64,000 nt of DNA from positions 4,916,251-4,980,250 of the forward strand of contig NC_058151.1 of NCBI RefSeq assembly GCF_011075055.1, in the 5' to 3' direction. A program made the position numbers and the translations under genes. This DNA comes from Mangifera indica (lineage: Eukaryota; Streptophyta; Magnoliopsida; Sapindales; Anacardiaceae). Numbering within the stretch: the stretch's first letter is position 1; each line of letters opens with the position of its first letter. This document shows, piece after piece, positions 29,956 to 42,262 of this stretch. The notes below the pieces were generated by a model that had not been told where the DNA came from, did no database searches, and was given only the letters and a program-made list of their open reading frames with translations.

Positions 29956-30867
29956 AACCATTAAATTTTTTTTTAAGTTAGAACAAATATATTTAAAGTA
30001 AAAGTATATCAAATATATTATTATTTATATAATTAGTCTTTAATTATTATTTGCATGATTAATTTTTAATTTAAATTAATAATAATTTTTAACTTAAACA
30101 AAATATTTTAATAATAATGATATTTTTGTCCTTATATCTTATATTAAAATCAATTATTTGATTGAAAGAGTTTGATACCGGTTGTTTTTATTTTAATAGG
30201 AATGAGACAAGATTTTTCTTTCATAAGACAGATTTTTAAATGATTTTTTTTTTTGTAAGAGATTTAACGTTTTAATTTCATAAACAAGTTAACTCATAAT
30301 TACATATTTATTTAATTTTACTTTTAATTTCTTATAATTATATATTTATGAAAAGAATTGAAGTAAAAATATGGAGGAAGATGATGAATCAATTTTTTTA
30401 TTACAATAATTAAATCCCCTCATAAACTTGAAGACGCAATGCAAGCTAAATAGAAAATTGTGGGGATTTTGAAAAAAAAAAAAAAAGCATCCCAATTAAT
30501 AAAGAGTGGGGCTGTTCAATTTTCTTTTACTGAATCTAGGTCTTGTATTTTTCTAATAATTTAGTGATTCATTTATGAACTTAAAGTTAACAAACAAGAT
30601 GACAACTGATTAATACAACTAAGATATTTACAAATTATGGCCAAGAAAAAAGAAAATTTCTCTGTTACTCCTTAATAGATGTAAATTTAATTATTAAGTC
30701 AATTATATATTCATTGAATCTCAATTATTGGGGTTTCCCTCTGTACTAGTTTTTTAGTTATGTTAACATCATTTGATTCTGACCCAAAATTCCCATCATG
30801 CGGCCAAATATCAGGCATACAAATTTTCCTCTACATAAATTACATCATGGATAAAAAATAATATCAT

Positions 30868-30910
<43 letters not shown>

Positions 30911-31470
30911 AAATCAAATAATTAAATGTTATTTTAATTTTAATTTAAAAATATTTTAATTATATAATAATATATATTAAATATATATTTATTTATATAT
31001 TTAAAATAAATAAAAATAATTTTATTAATGAATAAATTTTTGTTGATAAGAGTGGATAATTCTTTTATATTATTATGCTCTAATTTGCACTATTCTTAAT
31101 ATGTGGCTTCTTCACATTCCACGAGGATCTCATAACATCACCGCCAACAAGATATTGGGTTTAAAATTGAGTTCATATGAGCTTGCTTGTGGGTTTTGTA
31201 AATCGGACCATACAGATGGAATACAATTTTTTGTGGGTCCAGAATTCAACTGAAAAATTGACCTGAGGAAATGGGATGAGATGATGTTGATTTCCACATG
31301 AATCCTCATGGTAAGAATGAAGGCAAGGACAAAATGGTATGCAAAGTTAATGGATGAAAGATGACAGCAATGCAATCTCATTTCTCATCAGTCATGAAGA
31401 GAAAATATCTGTGTTGGTGTTTGTTCCTGTATTATGAATGGAGACTATTAATGGTTACAATAACTAGAGT
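29956..31470. other. AT-rich intergenic DNA between two LTR elements
   Basis: Contains a (CA)n(TA)n microsatellite at 30867-30910 followed by a worn MITE B-like core (30911-31020). The stretch 31100-31460 is less AT-rich with no recognised coding content. Confidence 0.5.
30867..30910. repeat. Compound (CA)n(TA)n microsatellite
   Basis: About 13 CA units followed by about 9 TA units. Confidence 0.95.
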
Positions 31471-31850
31471 TGTTGAAAATCCATGTCAAATTCTGCAAAT
31501 CGAATACAATAGATTGTGTATTCAAAATTTAACGAATCTATCATTAAATTGATTTATAACATTTGAAGCGTAGCTATTTAACATAACATAGTTGTTTTCA
31601 TGTGCTTTCTTTGGATTCTGTGAAAAGAAGGAGATTGCTTCACTTCTATGGTCTTAGAAAAGGAGAGGAAAAAGTATGTGTTTATTTATTTACTTTTTTG
31701 TGCAAGTAGGGAATATGACAGTTTTGGGACATTTTTTATGTCCAACTGCCAAGTAATTGTCTAGCCACCTCACTTCCTCTAAATGCCGATCATAAGTTAA
31801 TGTAATCGGATCGGATCGGATTAACCAATCATTGATGAAACCTAAACTCA
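31471..31850 (-). repeat. LTR of minus-strand copia element (3' LTR)
   Basis: Starts TGTTGAAAAT and ends CCTAAACTCA on the + strand. Direct-repeat similarity to 40625-41004 covers the whole length, including CTTAGAAAAGGAGAGGAA, TTTTTTTGTGCA, GAATATGACAGTTTTGGGA and ATTAATGTAATC-like blocks. Since the primer-binding site lies next to the other copy, this is the 3' LTR. Confidence 0.85.
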
Positions 31851-34800
31851 ATATTTCTCACTCATACATGATGGAAGAGATCCAAACCAAATACTTGAAC
31901 ACAACAATCCCATAAAACAATACATTTTATACTTACAAATATATCATGTGACTTTGCAAGCAACCTGTATTTGAGAGCTTATTACTATGCATCTGTTAGG
32001 ACTCACATGGTTGCTTCAATCCAAATAAAATATAATAAATCGTTACTCTCGTTGTACCCTAGACTTGATAACACCAACTTTCTTTAATCTTTCAAAATAA
32101 TTGTGTTATCTCTCTATGTATCCATAATGAAGTCATATCTCTCATATGATCGATAAGATCGATTGGCCAATGGATACACGTAATGGAAAAGTCTTCATTT
32201 TCTACTTAAAATTTTCAATTTAAACATAGTTGTTTTTCTAGTCATGTTTCATAGATCAAATCATGTGTAGTAATAGATGTCAAGCTAAGATAAAAAACAC
32301 TAAGAATAAATATCAAATACGAGTAAAAAGTCTAGGAGTACTAACAAGAGATAAGTCTCATAAAGTCTCGTACAGTTAGAAAGCAGAAATTCATTCACTC
32401 ACAACTTTTATTGATAGATTTACTTATGCACACATGGTATAAAACATGTGCTACTATAATACTCGCAGATATGCCCAAGGATACTTTAGTCTTTTGACCT
32501 TGCTTATAGTCATTTGTGCTTAATTGATGAAGTGTTTGTAGAAATTGTGATGTATGACTGTGTGGGTAGGCCACACGCACGTGTATGTGGTGGCAAGGGA
32601 AAATTGTTCTTTTCCTATGTAATTTGTGGAATTTATCTAAGTTTGTGAGACATGTAAGTCTGTGCATGATGGAATACATGATCGTGCATAGTCAACGTGT
32701 TTGAATTTTAGATAAACAGTAGTTTCGTGAGAATTTCAAAAACTGTCATTATTGAGCAATTGAACACACACTTGCGTACGAATAGTACACATCTGTGTAA
32801 AAAGAGTTAAAACACATTTGATTGGGCACTTGTTGCAAAACTCCTAAAAATTCAAAGAGCTTGTGAGATTTGTGAGAGCCTTTGGAGCTAAGAAATGTAC
32901 AAGAAGAGTGGAAGATTTGACTTGCCATGCGAAGACCTGCTTTTAGTCTATAGAGGAAAGCTAAGTAGTGTAGTCTCTTTTACCCTAATTTGTTTTGTTA
33001 ATCCTTATGTTTGAATTGAATTACATACTAGTACATGGTGGATAATGAGTGTGCTCTCTTATATTTGATGAATGGAAAATTAAATTGATGATTAATGAAT
33101 TATTGGTCATGGTATAAAGATATAGAATTTAGATGTATTTAACTAATTGTGAATTTAGATTGGTTTATATGTTAGATCTTAAGTGTATATCATTTGGGTA
33201 TGTATGATGAATTATGTTGCCTGATTTCGTATGGTGATTAATTGAAAAACAAGAGAGGTTAGGTTTGAATGGCTACACATGTGATGGGTTGATTGAATCA
33301 TTATACATATGGCTTAATATTGATGTATTGCACTCATTCTTTCATTGTATTAAGAAGTTAGGTTGTATCGTAGTAATTTGATGAATTAGTGGTGCAATTT
33401 GAAGGTTGTGATAACATTTGGGAGATTGGAAAATCACAAATATGTGCAATTCAATGCTCTAGAAATTTGACAATATATGATAGTGTGGAATTATGAAAGA
33501 ATATCCCCGTGGGTGACTCATGCATGGTCGTGTACCAGGAGAGAATACATCTCTATGTATGCTAAGCACACCCTCATGTATAATTGAGGAGAAATGAGAA
33601 TGAATGCTTATAAGATAGTGACACTTAGTTATAATTAATGTAATCACTATTTTACCCCTTAATGAAAATCGTTGGTGAGGGAAACCATCATAGACATGCT
33701 TGACTATGTGGACAACAACATGGACCCTCACCGAAGAGATTTTGAGTCGAAAATACTAACAATGTACCATGAGATTTTTACCACTAAGCTATGAGCAATA
33801 TGTGTATCACTAAGTTGTGTGTAGTGTAGATTTGTCACCGTGTTATGTGTAGTGTGACGTGTCACCAAACTATGTGTAGGGTGACATATCATCGAGTTAT
33901 GTGCAATATGATTATGTGACTAAGCTATGTGTAGTATGACGATGAAAACAACAAAGTTAGTCTGTGCGACCGTCTATGTGACCTCAACCATAAGCCCAAT
34001 TGACATGTGTACAAATTACACCATATAAATAATGTATGGGATATCACATACTTTCACTAGATGTTTAAGATGTCATTATACATTATTAGATGTAAGTTAT
34101 CAGAGATGATGTTGATGGCAAGATACGCATAGGGTGTCGAGTTATTTGGATAAGCATCTGAGATGTTGGGGAAAGATTCATACACCACAACATGGATAAA
34201 TACAAGACACATGAGAGATATATTATGATATTGTGTTATGTGCGACTTATTAAATGTGTTTCACTCACCGTGTTTCTTTGTGTTCTTGTAGGTAAATTTG
34301 TGGAGTAATAAGGCGACGACAGAGGTAGTAAGTTATCTTGGAAGGTTGCATGAGGATAAGGGCGATTTTGTCATTTTTTTACTAGATTTCTATTCATGTT
34401 ATTTATGTATTGACTATGGATTTGAACTGATGTGGATTTGTTCTTTCTAAACAAATTGAGTTGATGAGTTTAATTATTGATATATATTTTGTGGTTTTAT
34501 TTATAATGGGCAATATGCATTTAATTATCGTTACTAATGTTTTAAAAAAGTTTAAAATAACATGTCTCTTTAGATACATATTTAGGGTAATGGTATGTTT
34601 ATGAAGAGAGGTGTTATAGGTACAATGCATATTCTCCATAAATATTATACATTAATACTGTACAAACCTTAGTTTAGTCGTTACACCCATCACCTAACTT
34701 GAGTTTTTAATCATCTTTAAACTTGCAAGTATTTATTAAGAATTCACATCTAACATTCACAAATTATTTGGATTTGGGGAATCCAAAATGGTCATTATTA

Positions 34801-35100
34801 AATGTATTTATCTCTGACCTCATCTTGATTGACCAACAAGGCGACATTTCAACTTTAATAATTTTTTTTTTTTGATGAAATATGTTTCTTTTTTACACAC
34901 TCTCTCAGCTCCACCTTTCTTAAGAAATATGTTTTATTTTTATATGTTCTTTTAGTGTCAAAGGTGATTGCTCGTGTGAGTGAGTCAATCTAAAACTTGT
35001 GTGACATTATAGTTTTGTTGAGCTTTCAAACAAAAACAATGTGTATATAGTGAAACACTAAGAATTTCGAGATACAAGTTCAAAACAAAATAAACTTAAA
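31851..35100. other. Non-coding interior near the 3' LTR, probably a nested insertion
   Basis: Copia elements normally go from RNase H to a short untranslated tail and the LTR. Here about 3.2 kb intervenes with no domain I recognise. It includes a 27-bp tandem array at 33782-33943 and a CACACGCACGTGTATGTGG near-palindrome at about 32571. Composition and layout suggest a non-autonomous LTR element, but I could not find its LTR pair. Confidence 0.4.
33782..33943. repeat. 27-bp tandem array, about six units
   Basis: Units begin near 33782, 33808, 33836, 33863, 33890 and 33919. The consensus is close to CACCAAGCTATGTGTAGTGT followed by GACRTRT. Units drift in length by one to three bases. No spacer/repeat alternation is seen, so this is a minisatellite and not a CRISPR array. 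Confidence 0.85.
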
Positions 35101-35149
35101 TTCATGGTTTTTGACATTATGTCACAAGTATAATATATAAGTTTAACAA

Positions 35150-37906
35150 CTTATCAATCACAATCTACGTAATCCAATAAATTAAAATATGCAAGATATA
35201 CATATCTTGAAATAAGTTTGGTCAAAAGATCAATGACCATATGATACATATAAATATACTATATGTTCACTTTCCACTTGAACATGATGTCTCTTATAAA
35301 ATTGTATCTAGTGTTGATATATTTAACTCTACTATAAAATTTAGGATCTTTTATAAAAATTATCTCAACTTGACTATGATAATGGATAACTATTGATCCA
35401 ACAATATTGATATGTGTACCCAAATTCATAAAGAATCTTCTTAACCAAATAGTTTATTGTACAATCACTGAACATGTTATATACTCGACCTCCATTGTGC
35501 ATAATACTATACATATTTGTTTCTTACTACTCTAAGATATGATGCTATTTTAGAGTACAAAAACATAACCAAAAGTGGATTTACGTTGGTCAAAATCCCC
35601 TCCCTAGTTGACATCTAAATAGCCAACTATACATAAATCTAATCTTTGATAACATAAATAATAATTCACAGTGCTTTTAAATATCTTAATATCCTCTTTA
35701 TAGCCTTTTAGTATTTTTTTTCTAAGATTTGATTAATATTAACTAACAGTCTAACAAGAAAACAAATGTCTAAATGTGTACATATCATAGTATATATAAG
35801 ACATCTAATGACATCTGAATAAGGTGATATTGACATTTCTCTTTTTTCATATTAAGTGTTGGGACACATCTCTTGGCTCAATAATTCACCATTTGACATA
35901 AGAATATCAAAGGGTTTATAATTTACAATATTGAATCGTTTTAGAATCTTTCGCATAAAATGCTCTTGAGAGTTAAAAGTTTCTTTAAATGAACCCTCTT
36001 AATTTTAATTCTTAATATGCAATCCTCCATACTCATATCCTTCATGCCAAAATTCGTAGATAACCATCCTTTAATGGACATCATATATTTCAAATCGTTT
36101 TTAGCTATGAACACATAATCCACGTACAAAGATAAAATTGTAAATTTGTCATCAGACTTTTTCACTTAAACATAGTAGTCTCAATAAATCATTTTAAAGT
36201 CATAAGATACTCTAGCCTTATGAAATTTCAAGTATTATCGTCTAGATGTGTTTTAGGTCATATATTGATCTTTGGAGCTTGCACATTTTGTGTTTCTAAA
36301 CTTTAATAATGCAATCTATAAATTATTTCATGTAGATTTTTTATTAAATTTTCCTTTAAAGAAAGTTATTTTGACATTCATCTGATGCAACTCTAAATCC
36401 AAATGTATTATTATAACTAAAATCAAAGAGATTGAAGTAACTCTTACAATTGGTGAAAATGTTCTTTGTAATCTATACTTTTTTTATTGAGTATAGTTTT
36501 TTGTTACAAAGTGAGTTTTGTATCTATCTATTGACTTATTCATCTTATGTTTGATTTTGAGAATCTATTTGTTTCCAATGGGTTTTCAACTCGACGGTAA
36601 GCCAACCAAACTTTAGATTTGGTTTATTTTCATGGATTTTATTTATTCTTCTAATGTTTATTACCATTTTTCCTTATCAAAGGAGAAAAAGTTTTTTTTT
36701 TTTTTTTTGTTTTTAGGTTCTTCATCATTTTGAGGAGTGGTAATAAAAATCTTGTTTTCAATTTCAAAATATCGTTTAGGTATTTTTAGAAGACCACTGT
36801 TAAACAATTAAGGATCATCTCTCTTACTATCCAAAATATGTTAAAGTTCAATTTTATTGCTTCCACTTAGTTGAGATAGATGAAACAGATAATTGCGGAT
36901 TATTGCTCTTACTATCTAAAATAAATTGGAGCTCAATCTCATTCACTCCCGTTGTCTAGAACAGGTAAATGTACTATTTTTTTAGACTCAACTAGTAGTT
37001 ATTGAGATGTATTTATTTCCTATTATTCTTCTATACCATATAGATGAAGACCTTTACCAACATCATTCCTATTAGAAAAAAATATCCTTTATGAATGTAG
37101 CATCTCTTTATATAATTTCAATTAATCTTCTAGCGAAATCATCTTTAATAGGTAGATACCCTTTGGAGTGTTCAGAATATCTTGTAAAGATTTTTTTTCT
37201 TTTGGTCCCAATTTTCTAAACTTATAGGAAGAATCATGGATAAATGTAACAAATCCCAATGTCAAAATTGATTTAAATCAGTTTTTTTATATGTCCATAA
37301 CTCATAAAGAGTGGAAGTAAGTAATTTAAAATGTACTCGGTTAGATGTATAAGCAATAATTAAGAGTGCATCATACCAATAATTAGGACCACATATGTTC
37401 GAGTGTATAAGTTACAAAGGAAGTTCAGCTCTCAAAGCTTTGTCGAATGGTTTTCTAGTAGTTTTTCTATCTAGACAATACTCACATGTAGGCAATTCAA
37501 GTTTTGTGAAATATTCCTAATAAACCTTCATCGACCAATATATTTATTTTATCTTGGCCAATGTATTTTAATCTAACATACCTTATATTTGCACCTACAT
37601 CCATACTATTAGGAGTAACAAAGAAAGAAAAACTAACAGTATTATTATTATCATAATGAAGAGTATCCAACATCATAAAATCATTCAATATAAATCTAAA
37701 TCCATAGAAATCAATACCATTACATATGTTTTAACAGAGTTTCTAGAGAAATTCAAATTATATTCTAAATTTAGAAAACAAGCATTAAAACCAAATTTTA
37801 TCGAATATCTGAAGTATATAAGACTCAAGTAGATATAAGGTTTGACCACCTCATAAAAGTAATTTGCACTTATCTATCCCTATTACTTTAATCCTTTATG
37901 TTGTTG

Positions 37907-37982
<76 letters not shown>

Positions 37983-38960
37983 CATTTGAAATTAGATGAA
38001 ATTCCCCCAAAACTCTTCTGTTAAAAGTTATATGGTCTATGGTTATTGACTCTACAACCATACAAGATAAGATTCAGTTAATAACATAATATTAGAAACA
38101 AAAGTTTCATTACTTAAGATAGAATAAGACAATATCTTTTTCAACTTTATGTATTCATGGGTGAAATGACCTTGTGTTACAATTGTAACAAGTCATCTTA
38201 CTTTTGTCTTTTCTTCCAATATGTTTGCCCCCCTTTCGCCAATACTACTTGTTCTTGTTCTTAGGGACTTGTACAACCTCTTTCCCCTTATTAGACTTGT
38301 GCTACTTACGTTTGAAGTTAGAAAACCTCTCGGAACTCGACTATGTAACGTATGCATGAGCATTTGGTCCAACCGTCTCAAGCCATTCGTCCTCTAACTC
38401 AATGTGGCAAGAAATGTTAGTAAAAGTCATTATTTTCTCATTGTGTCATATTTACTTTCATACGTTCTCAAATTTCGGGGATAGATCGTATTACTGCATA
38501 AACTTGTTATTCATTTGTCAAATCGTGTCTGATTAACTTTAGCTCTATAATCATATTTGACATGTCTCTTAGATATTGTTTCATTGACTTGTTAGAGACC
38601 TTTTTATATGTGTCAAATTTGATGGTCAATTGTCTTAGTTTGGGAACAATAGTTCCACCAAACTTTTCTTTTAAAGCTATCTTTATTGTATGTGTAGTTG
38701 GGTATTATTAATACTTGTATATCAGTTCATTATTCATAGAGCTGATCAAGATACCATACGCAGTGAAATCTTTCTTCTTACATGCATGATATGAGTCTAT
38801 ATCACATTTATGTTGGACGTTATTTAGGTTTCTACCCTTCAACTAATAGTGGCTCTTCCATAACCTTACTTATAGCTCCCAAAGGTTTTTGCTCATCTAG
38901 AACATTGTGTATCTTTAAATCTCATATGTTATAATTATTCCCATTCAATTTCTCACCCTT
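35150..38960 (-). pseudogene. Copia gag-pol remnant of the 31.5-41.0 kb element
   Basis: On the minus strand, from right to left: gag-like sequence about 38960-38220; a zinc knuckle near 38200-38150 (TCYNCNT..F.P, where the family has CYNCGK.GHFA); pre-integrase RLKYIGQDKINILVDEGLLG near 37570-37510; integrase tail near 37260-37100 (FVTFIHDSSYKFRKLGPKEKK, then TPKGIYLL). RT starts near 36580 with FKIKHKMNKSIDRYKTHFVT, then SPIVRVTSISLILVI and LDLELHQMNVK. It continues with DDKFTILSLYVDYVFIA (YVDY for YVDD) near 36140, and GWLSTNFGMKDM near 36060. RNase H remnants lie near 35900-35150. Many stops. Confidence 0.82.
37909..37979. repeat. (TA)n tract in the copia gag-integrase region
   Basis: Uninterrupted TA dinucleotides, about 35 units. 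Confidence 0.97.
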
Positions 38961-39679
38961 ATTCAAATCATCTAGAATATTTTTTGGATGTCATGATTAA
39001 TCAAACTACAGAGACGTATTAGACACAACATTAACTAATACAATTAAATACACATCAATTGTAACAATCGCATATAAAAATTTAAAATATCTCATATAAA
39101 ACATAAAACCAAAAGTTCACTATGTTCTCAATTATCTTTTTTGGATCAAATATTTGAAATTTTAAGATTCAATCAAATTGCACTAATATTAATTTTAGAT
39201 ACGAATTTCATTAAATCTTATCAATCTTAAAATTCTCACATTTAATATTTATAATAGGTGATACAACAAATGCATTACTACTATGACTGGGACCATGACA
39301 ATATCCTGTATAATTTTTCGAGTCACTTTATCCACGATAAAATCTTTATATTGTTTGTGATAAGTTACATGTCTCGTACTTTGTTGATTTGAGAAAAAAA
39401 GATAAAATAGTGGATTTTTTTACATTCATAACTACACATCCCTTTTCAGCAAACTTTAATACATCTATATAATCCCAAAAAAAATTTCACATTCTTGTCC
39501 CGAACAAGATCATGTATTATAGGATTTCAATGGTTAAACATGAACATAAGTAGACTATATATTATCTTTTTTCTAATTAAGAGTTTATTACTATATTATA
39601 TATGGTCCCAACATGCATCATTAGATTGTCAAATGGTCTCATCTTATACCTTATGTAATGGTTCTTATTCATCAAGTTT

Positions 39680-40150
39680 GCATGATTTAGAAACATCTAT
39701 TTTGGAAACACTATTACATGTTTGCATGACTCGGAATGAGGTATTACATGTTGTTACGCATCATAAGACCTACTAGATTTGTTATACGCATCAATCCGAG
39801 TATTAAATAGTTGTCATGTACCATAGGATAGTTCCATAGCTCTAATGCGTTGCACACAGTAACCCACGTGCTATTATGTGCCAAAACAAGGTCTGACACA
39901 TCAAAACAATGCCTTTATGTGCCTTCACACGTTGGAACATTGTTGCATGCATTGCCACGAGTCATAACTAAGCCTCATGCACTTGTGCGCACTAGGAGTT
40001 GGATCTTATGTGCCTTCATGCGTTGTCACACATTCGGATTGACTTGTTATTGATCAATCATTGACTGACGACTATTGACTGATCAATTGCCTCAATAGGA
40101 GTTGATTGGTTCGGGTTGACAGATTAACCAGACTAGTTAACTCGTTGATC
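39680..40150 (-). repeat. Leader region of the copia element, degenerate repeats
   Basis: Less AT-rich than its surroundings. Words such as TATGTGCCTTCA, CATGCGTTG, TGCATGCATTGC and ACACGTTGG recur at irregular spacing to about 40035. A segment rich in TTGAC, TTGATC and GTCAA (40040-40150) follows. It lies between gag and the primer-binding site, where a 5' leader belongs. Its + strand open frames are not genes. Confidence 0.5.
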
Positions 40151-40611
40151 AACAAGTTTGAGCAACTTGTTTTCCCAACCCATTTGCAACTTGCACGTGC
40201 AAGATGAACCTTAATTTTCAACTAGGTAATTGGTCGTCTTTCAACCATCTAATGGCAACGAATTGTTGGGGGTTTTTTAATCTCCCAAGCTAACAATCTT
40301 ACTTGGATTAATTCGACAGCAATTCATCGAATTCCAGCAGAACCATGACATCAAAGGTCACGACTATTTCAATGGTTATGGCCTCTAATTTCGTTGATTC
40401 AAGGCTTATTTTAATGTGATTTTTAGATAAAAATATGTAAAAGATATCCAACAATCATACTAACATATTTCTAACTTTCAATATCTTGCAATTTGGCTTA
40501 AATTTAATTCGAATCCAAAATTTAAATTTAAGCAATTTTCAAGCCAAAAAATTCATAGATTCTAGATTATAAATATACAAAATAATAAGCATGACAATTA
40601 CATCAACCTAG

Positions 40612-40623
40612 ACTCTGATACTA
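40612..40623 (-). other. Primer-binding site of minus-strand copia
   Basis: ACTCTGATACTA is the reverse complement of TAGTATCAGAGT, close to the initiator tRNA-Met site TGGTATCAGAGC. It lies two bases inside the right LTR and fixes the element's orientation. Confidence 0.8.
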
Positions 40624-40624
40624 A

Positions 40625-41004
40625 TATTGGAAATTTATATCATATTCTATAAATCAAATATAATAAGTTGCATACCTAAAATTTAATGAATTTATCGTTA
40701 GATTAATCTACAACTTTCAAAGTGTAGTTATTTAATATCCACAACACAGTTTATTTTCATATACTTTGCTTGGATTATGTCAAAAAAGGGAGACTGTTTT
40801 GCTTTTGTTTTCTTAGAAAAGGGGAGGAACAAATACATAGTTTGTATTTTTTTTGTGCAGGCAAAGAATATGATAGTTTTGGGATATTTTATATATCCAA
40901 CTATTAAGTAACTATGCAACCACCCAACTTTCTCTTACTGTCTATTGACAATTAATGTAATCAGGTTGGGTTTGACTTGTTACAAGTGGATCCTAAACCT
41001 AATA
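40625..41004 (-). repeat. LTR of minus-strand copia element (5' LTR)
   Basis: Direct-repeat partner of 31471-31850. Starts TATTGGAAAT (TG worn to TA) and ends near CCTAAACCTAAT. The right edge is uncertain by a few bases. Confidence 0.82.
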
Positions 41005-41129
41005 ATAAGTTATTATAATTAATATTATAACATAATTTTTTATACAATTACATGAAAAAAAGATAATGATTGTGCTTTATTATAAAAGAAAGTTATTATT
41101 TTTATAAAATAAAATTATGTGTACATACT

Positions 41130-41275
41130 TATAACATATATTTATATATATAGATGATGTGTCATTATGTGATTGGATGATTTTGAGTTAAAAATAAAGT
41201 ATCACTCAATCATATAATAATATATAATATATATAAATTACGTATAAAAAATATATACACATAATATTACTCTTT
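41130..41275. repeat. MITE family B, best-preserved copy
   Basis: GATGATGTGTCATTATGTGA then TTGGATGATTTTGAGTTAAA, and CACTCAATCATATAATAATA: the second half repeats the first in inverted order around an AAAAATAAAG core. Similar copies lie near 12411, 14393 and 29697. Confidence 0.6.
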
Positions 41276-42060
41276 TTTATAATACACATAAAATAATGAT
41301 GAAATACAAATTGACAAGTCACTTTCCATAGAAGAAAGATCTCTATGTCAAGTCATTTAATTCTCATAACTAATTCCTTCTTCGTATGTCATTTTACAAT
41401 TTTGGTCAAAGAAATGTTTTCAACATATAACATATTAATATTATCAAAAGAGTTTGGCGCGATAGAGGTGAGTAGTCCTTATAAGTGAAACATCTCTTAT
41501 TATTATTGTGGTTCAAGTGTCAGTTCCCTAAAGTTGACTAATTAATATTTCCTAACAAATGATGTTTGTGCATGATTGTGATATGTGACAATAATTGAAT
41601 CCTAATTAACATTATACCTTCAACATTTTAATAAATTAATTGGACAATACTCTATAATAATTATATAAATGTTTATAAAATTTTGCTAATTGATTTTCAT
41701 CAATCCAATGGGGGCAGCTACCCCCACAGGTCCACTGATTGTTCTGCCCCGTGGCTCAACTCTGGCATCCATATTTGACATTCAGCAAATTTTAATTTAT
41801 CATAGAACAATTGAAATAATTTATTTTATTAAATCCTTCATAGAATAGAATCTTGCTTTTAAAATTTGCGGTTCTAATTATTGTACTTGAAAAGCAAAAA
41901 GACAGAAAAGGTGGCGAAAATTCATTCATTCATTAATTATTGTGAAGGATTATCACAATCAAACTGACGTGTCAAGGACCCACATTCAGTGCTTACAATG
42001 AACGAAAAATAAAAAAATCACCTACCAAGACAAAAGGAAAATAGCCTCACTCATCAGTCA
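41276..42060. other. Intergenic DNA, no gene recognised
   Basis: AT-rich, with a small perfect hairpin GGGGGCAGCTACCCCC near 41710. No coding exon. Confidence 0.5.
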
Positions 42061-42262
42061 GGATCCCACCCATTCGACTAGATACAGTGTACATTTGTAG
42101 CTGATGTGGCAAAGTCGAACACGTAACGAAATTCCACGGAATTCTGACGTGGAAAAAATGATTAGATACACGTGTTGAATACTGAGAGGATGCATCAACT
42201 GTCATGGGATTGTATCGTCATCGCATGTCTCCAACACACTGTCTTCGTAACACGTGCTACCT
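42061..42262 (+). promoter_or_regulatory. G-box/ABRE-rich block without an adjacent gene
   Basis: A 200-bp island of higher G+C with GATACACGTGTTG near 42165, AACACGTGCT near 42250, TGACGTGG near 42145 and ACACGTAACG near 42119. TGACGTGTCAAGG lies a little upstream near 41966. ACGTG cores are bZIP and bHLH sites found in stress promoters. No start codon with coding potential follows within 2 kb, so it may be a relic promoter or an enhancer. Confidence 0.4.

Larger units (their letters stand above)
31471..41004 (-). mobile_element. Ty1/copia retrotransposon, minus strand, both LTRs present
   Basis: LTRs at 31471-31850 and 40625-41004 (both about 380 bp) enclose minus-strand gag, integrase, RT and RNase H remnants, in the copia order when read from right to left. 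A tRNA-Met-type primer-binding site lies directly inside the right LTR. The stretch 31851-35100, between the pol end and the 3' LTR, is unusually long and non-coding and probably includes another insertion. No matching target duplication was found at the outer flanks. All coding parts are broken. Confidence 0.8.

Noticed and set aside
33782..33943. Possible CRISPR-like array
   Set aside because: Units are directly adjacent, drift in sequence and have no constant-repeat/unique-spacer alternation. The genome is plant nuclear.
39495..40053. Two + strand ORFs of 93 and 67 codons
   Set aside because: They lie in the leader of a minus-strand copia element made of degenerate repeats and show no domain.
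31471..41004. Integrated pararetrovirus (caulimovirid) as an explanation for the RT sequences
   Set aside because: The RT remnants here and elsewhere have copia-type domain order (integrase before RT), paired LTRs and tRNA-Met primer sites. No movement-protein or coat-protein motif was seen.
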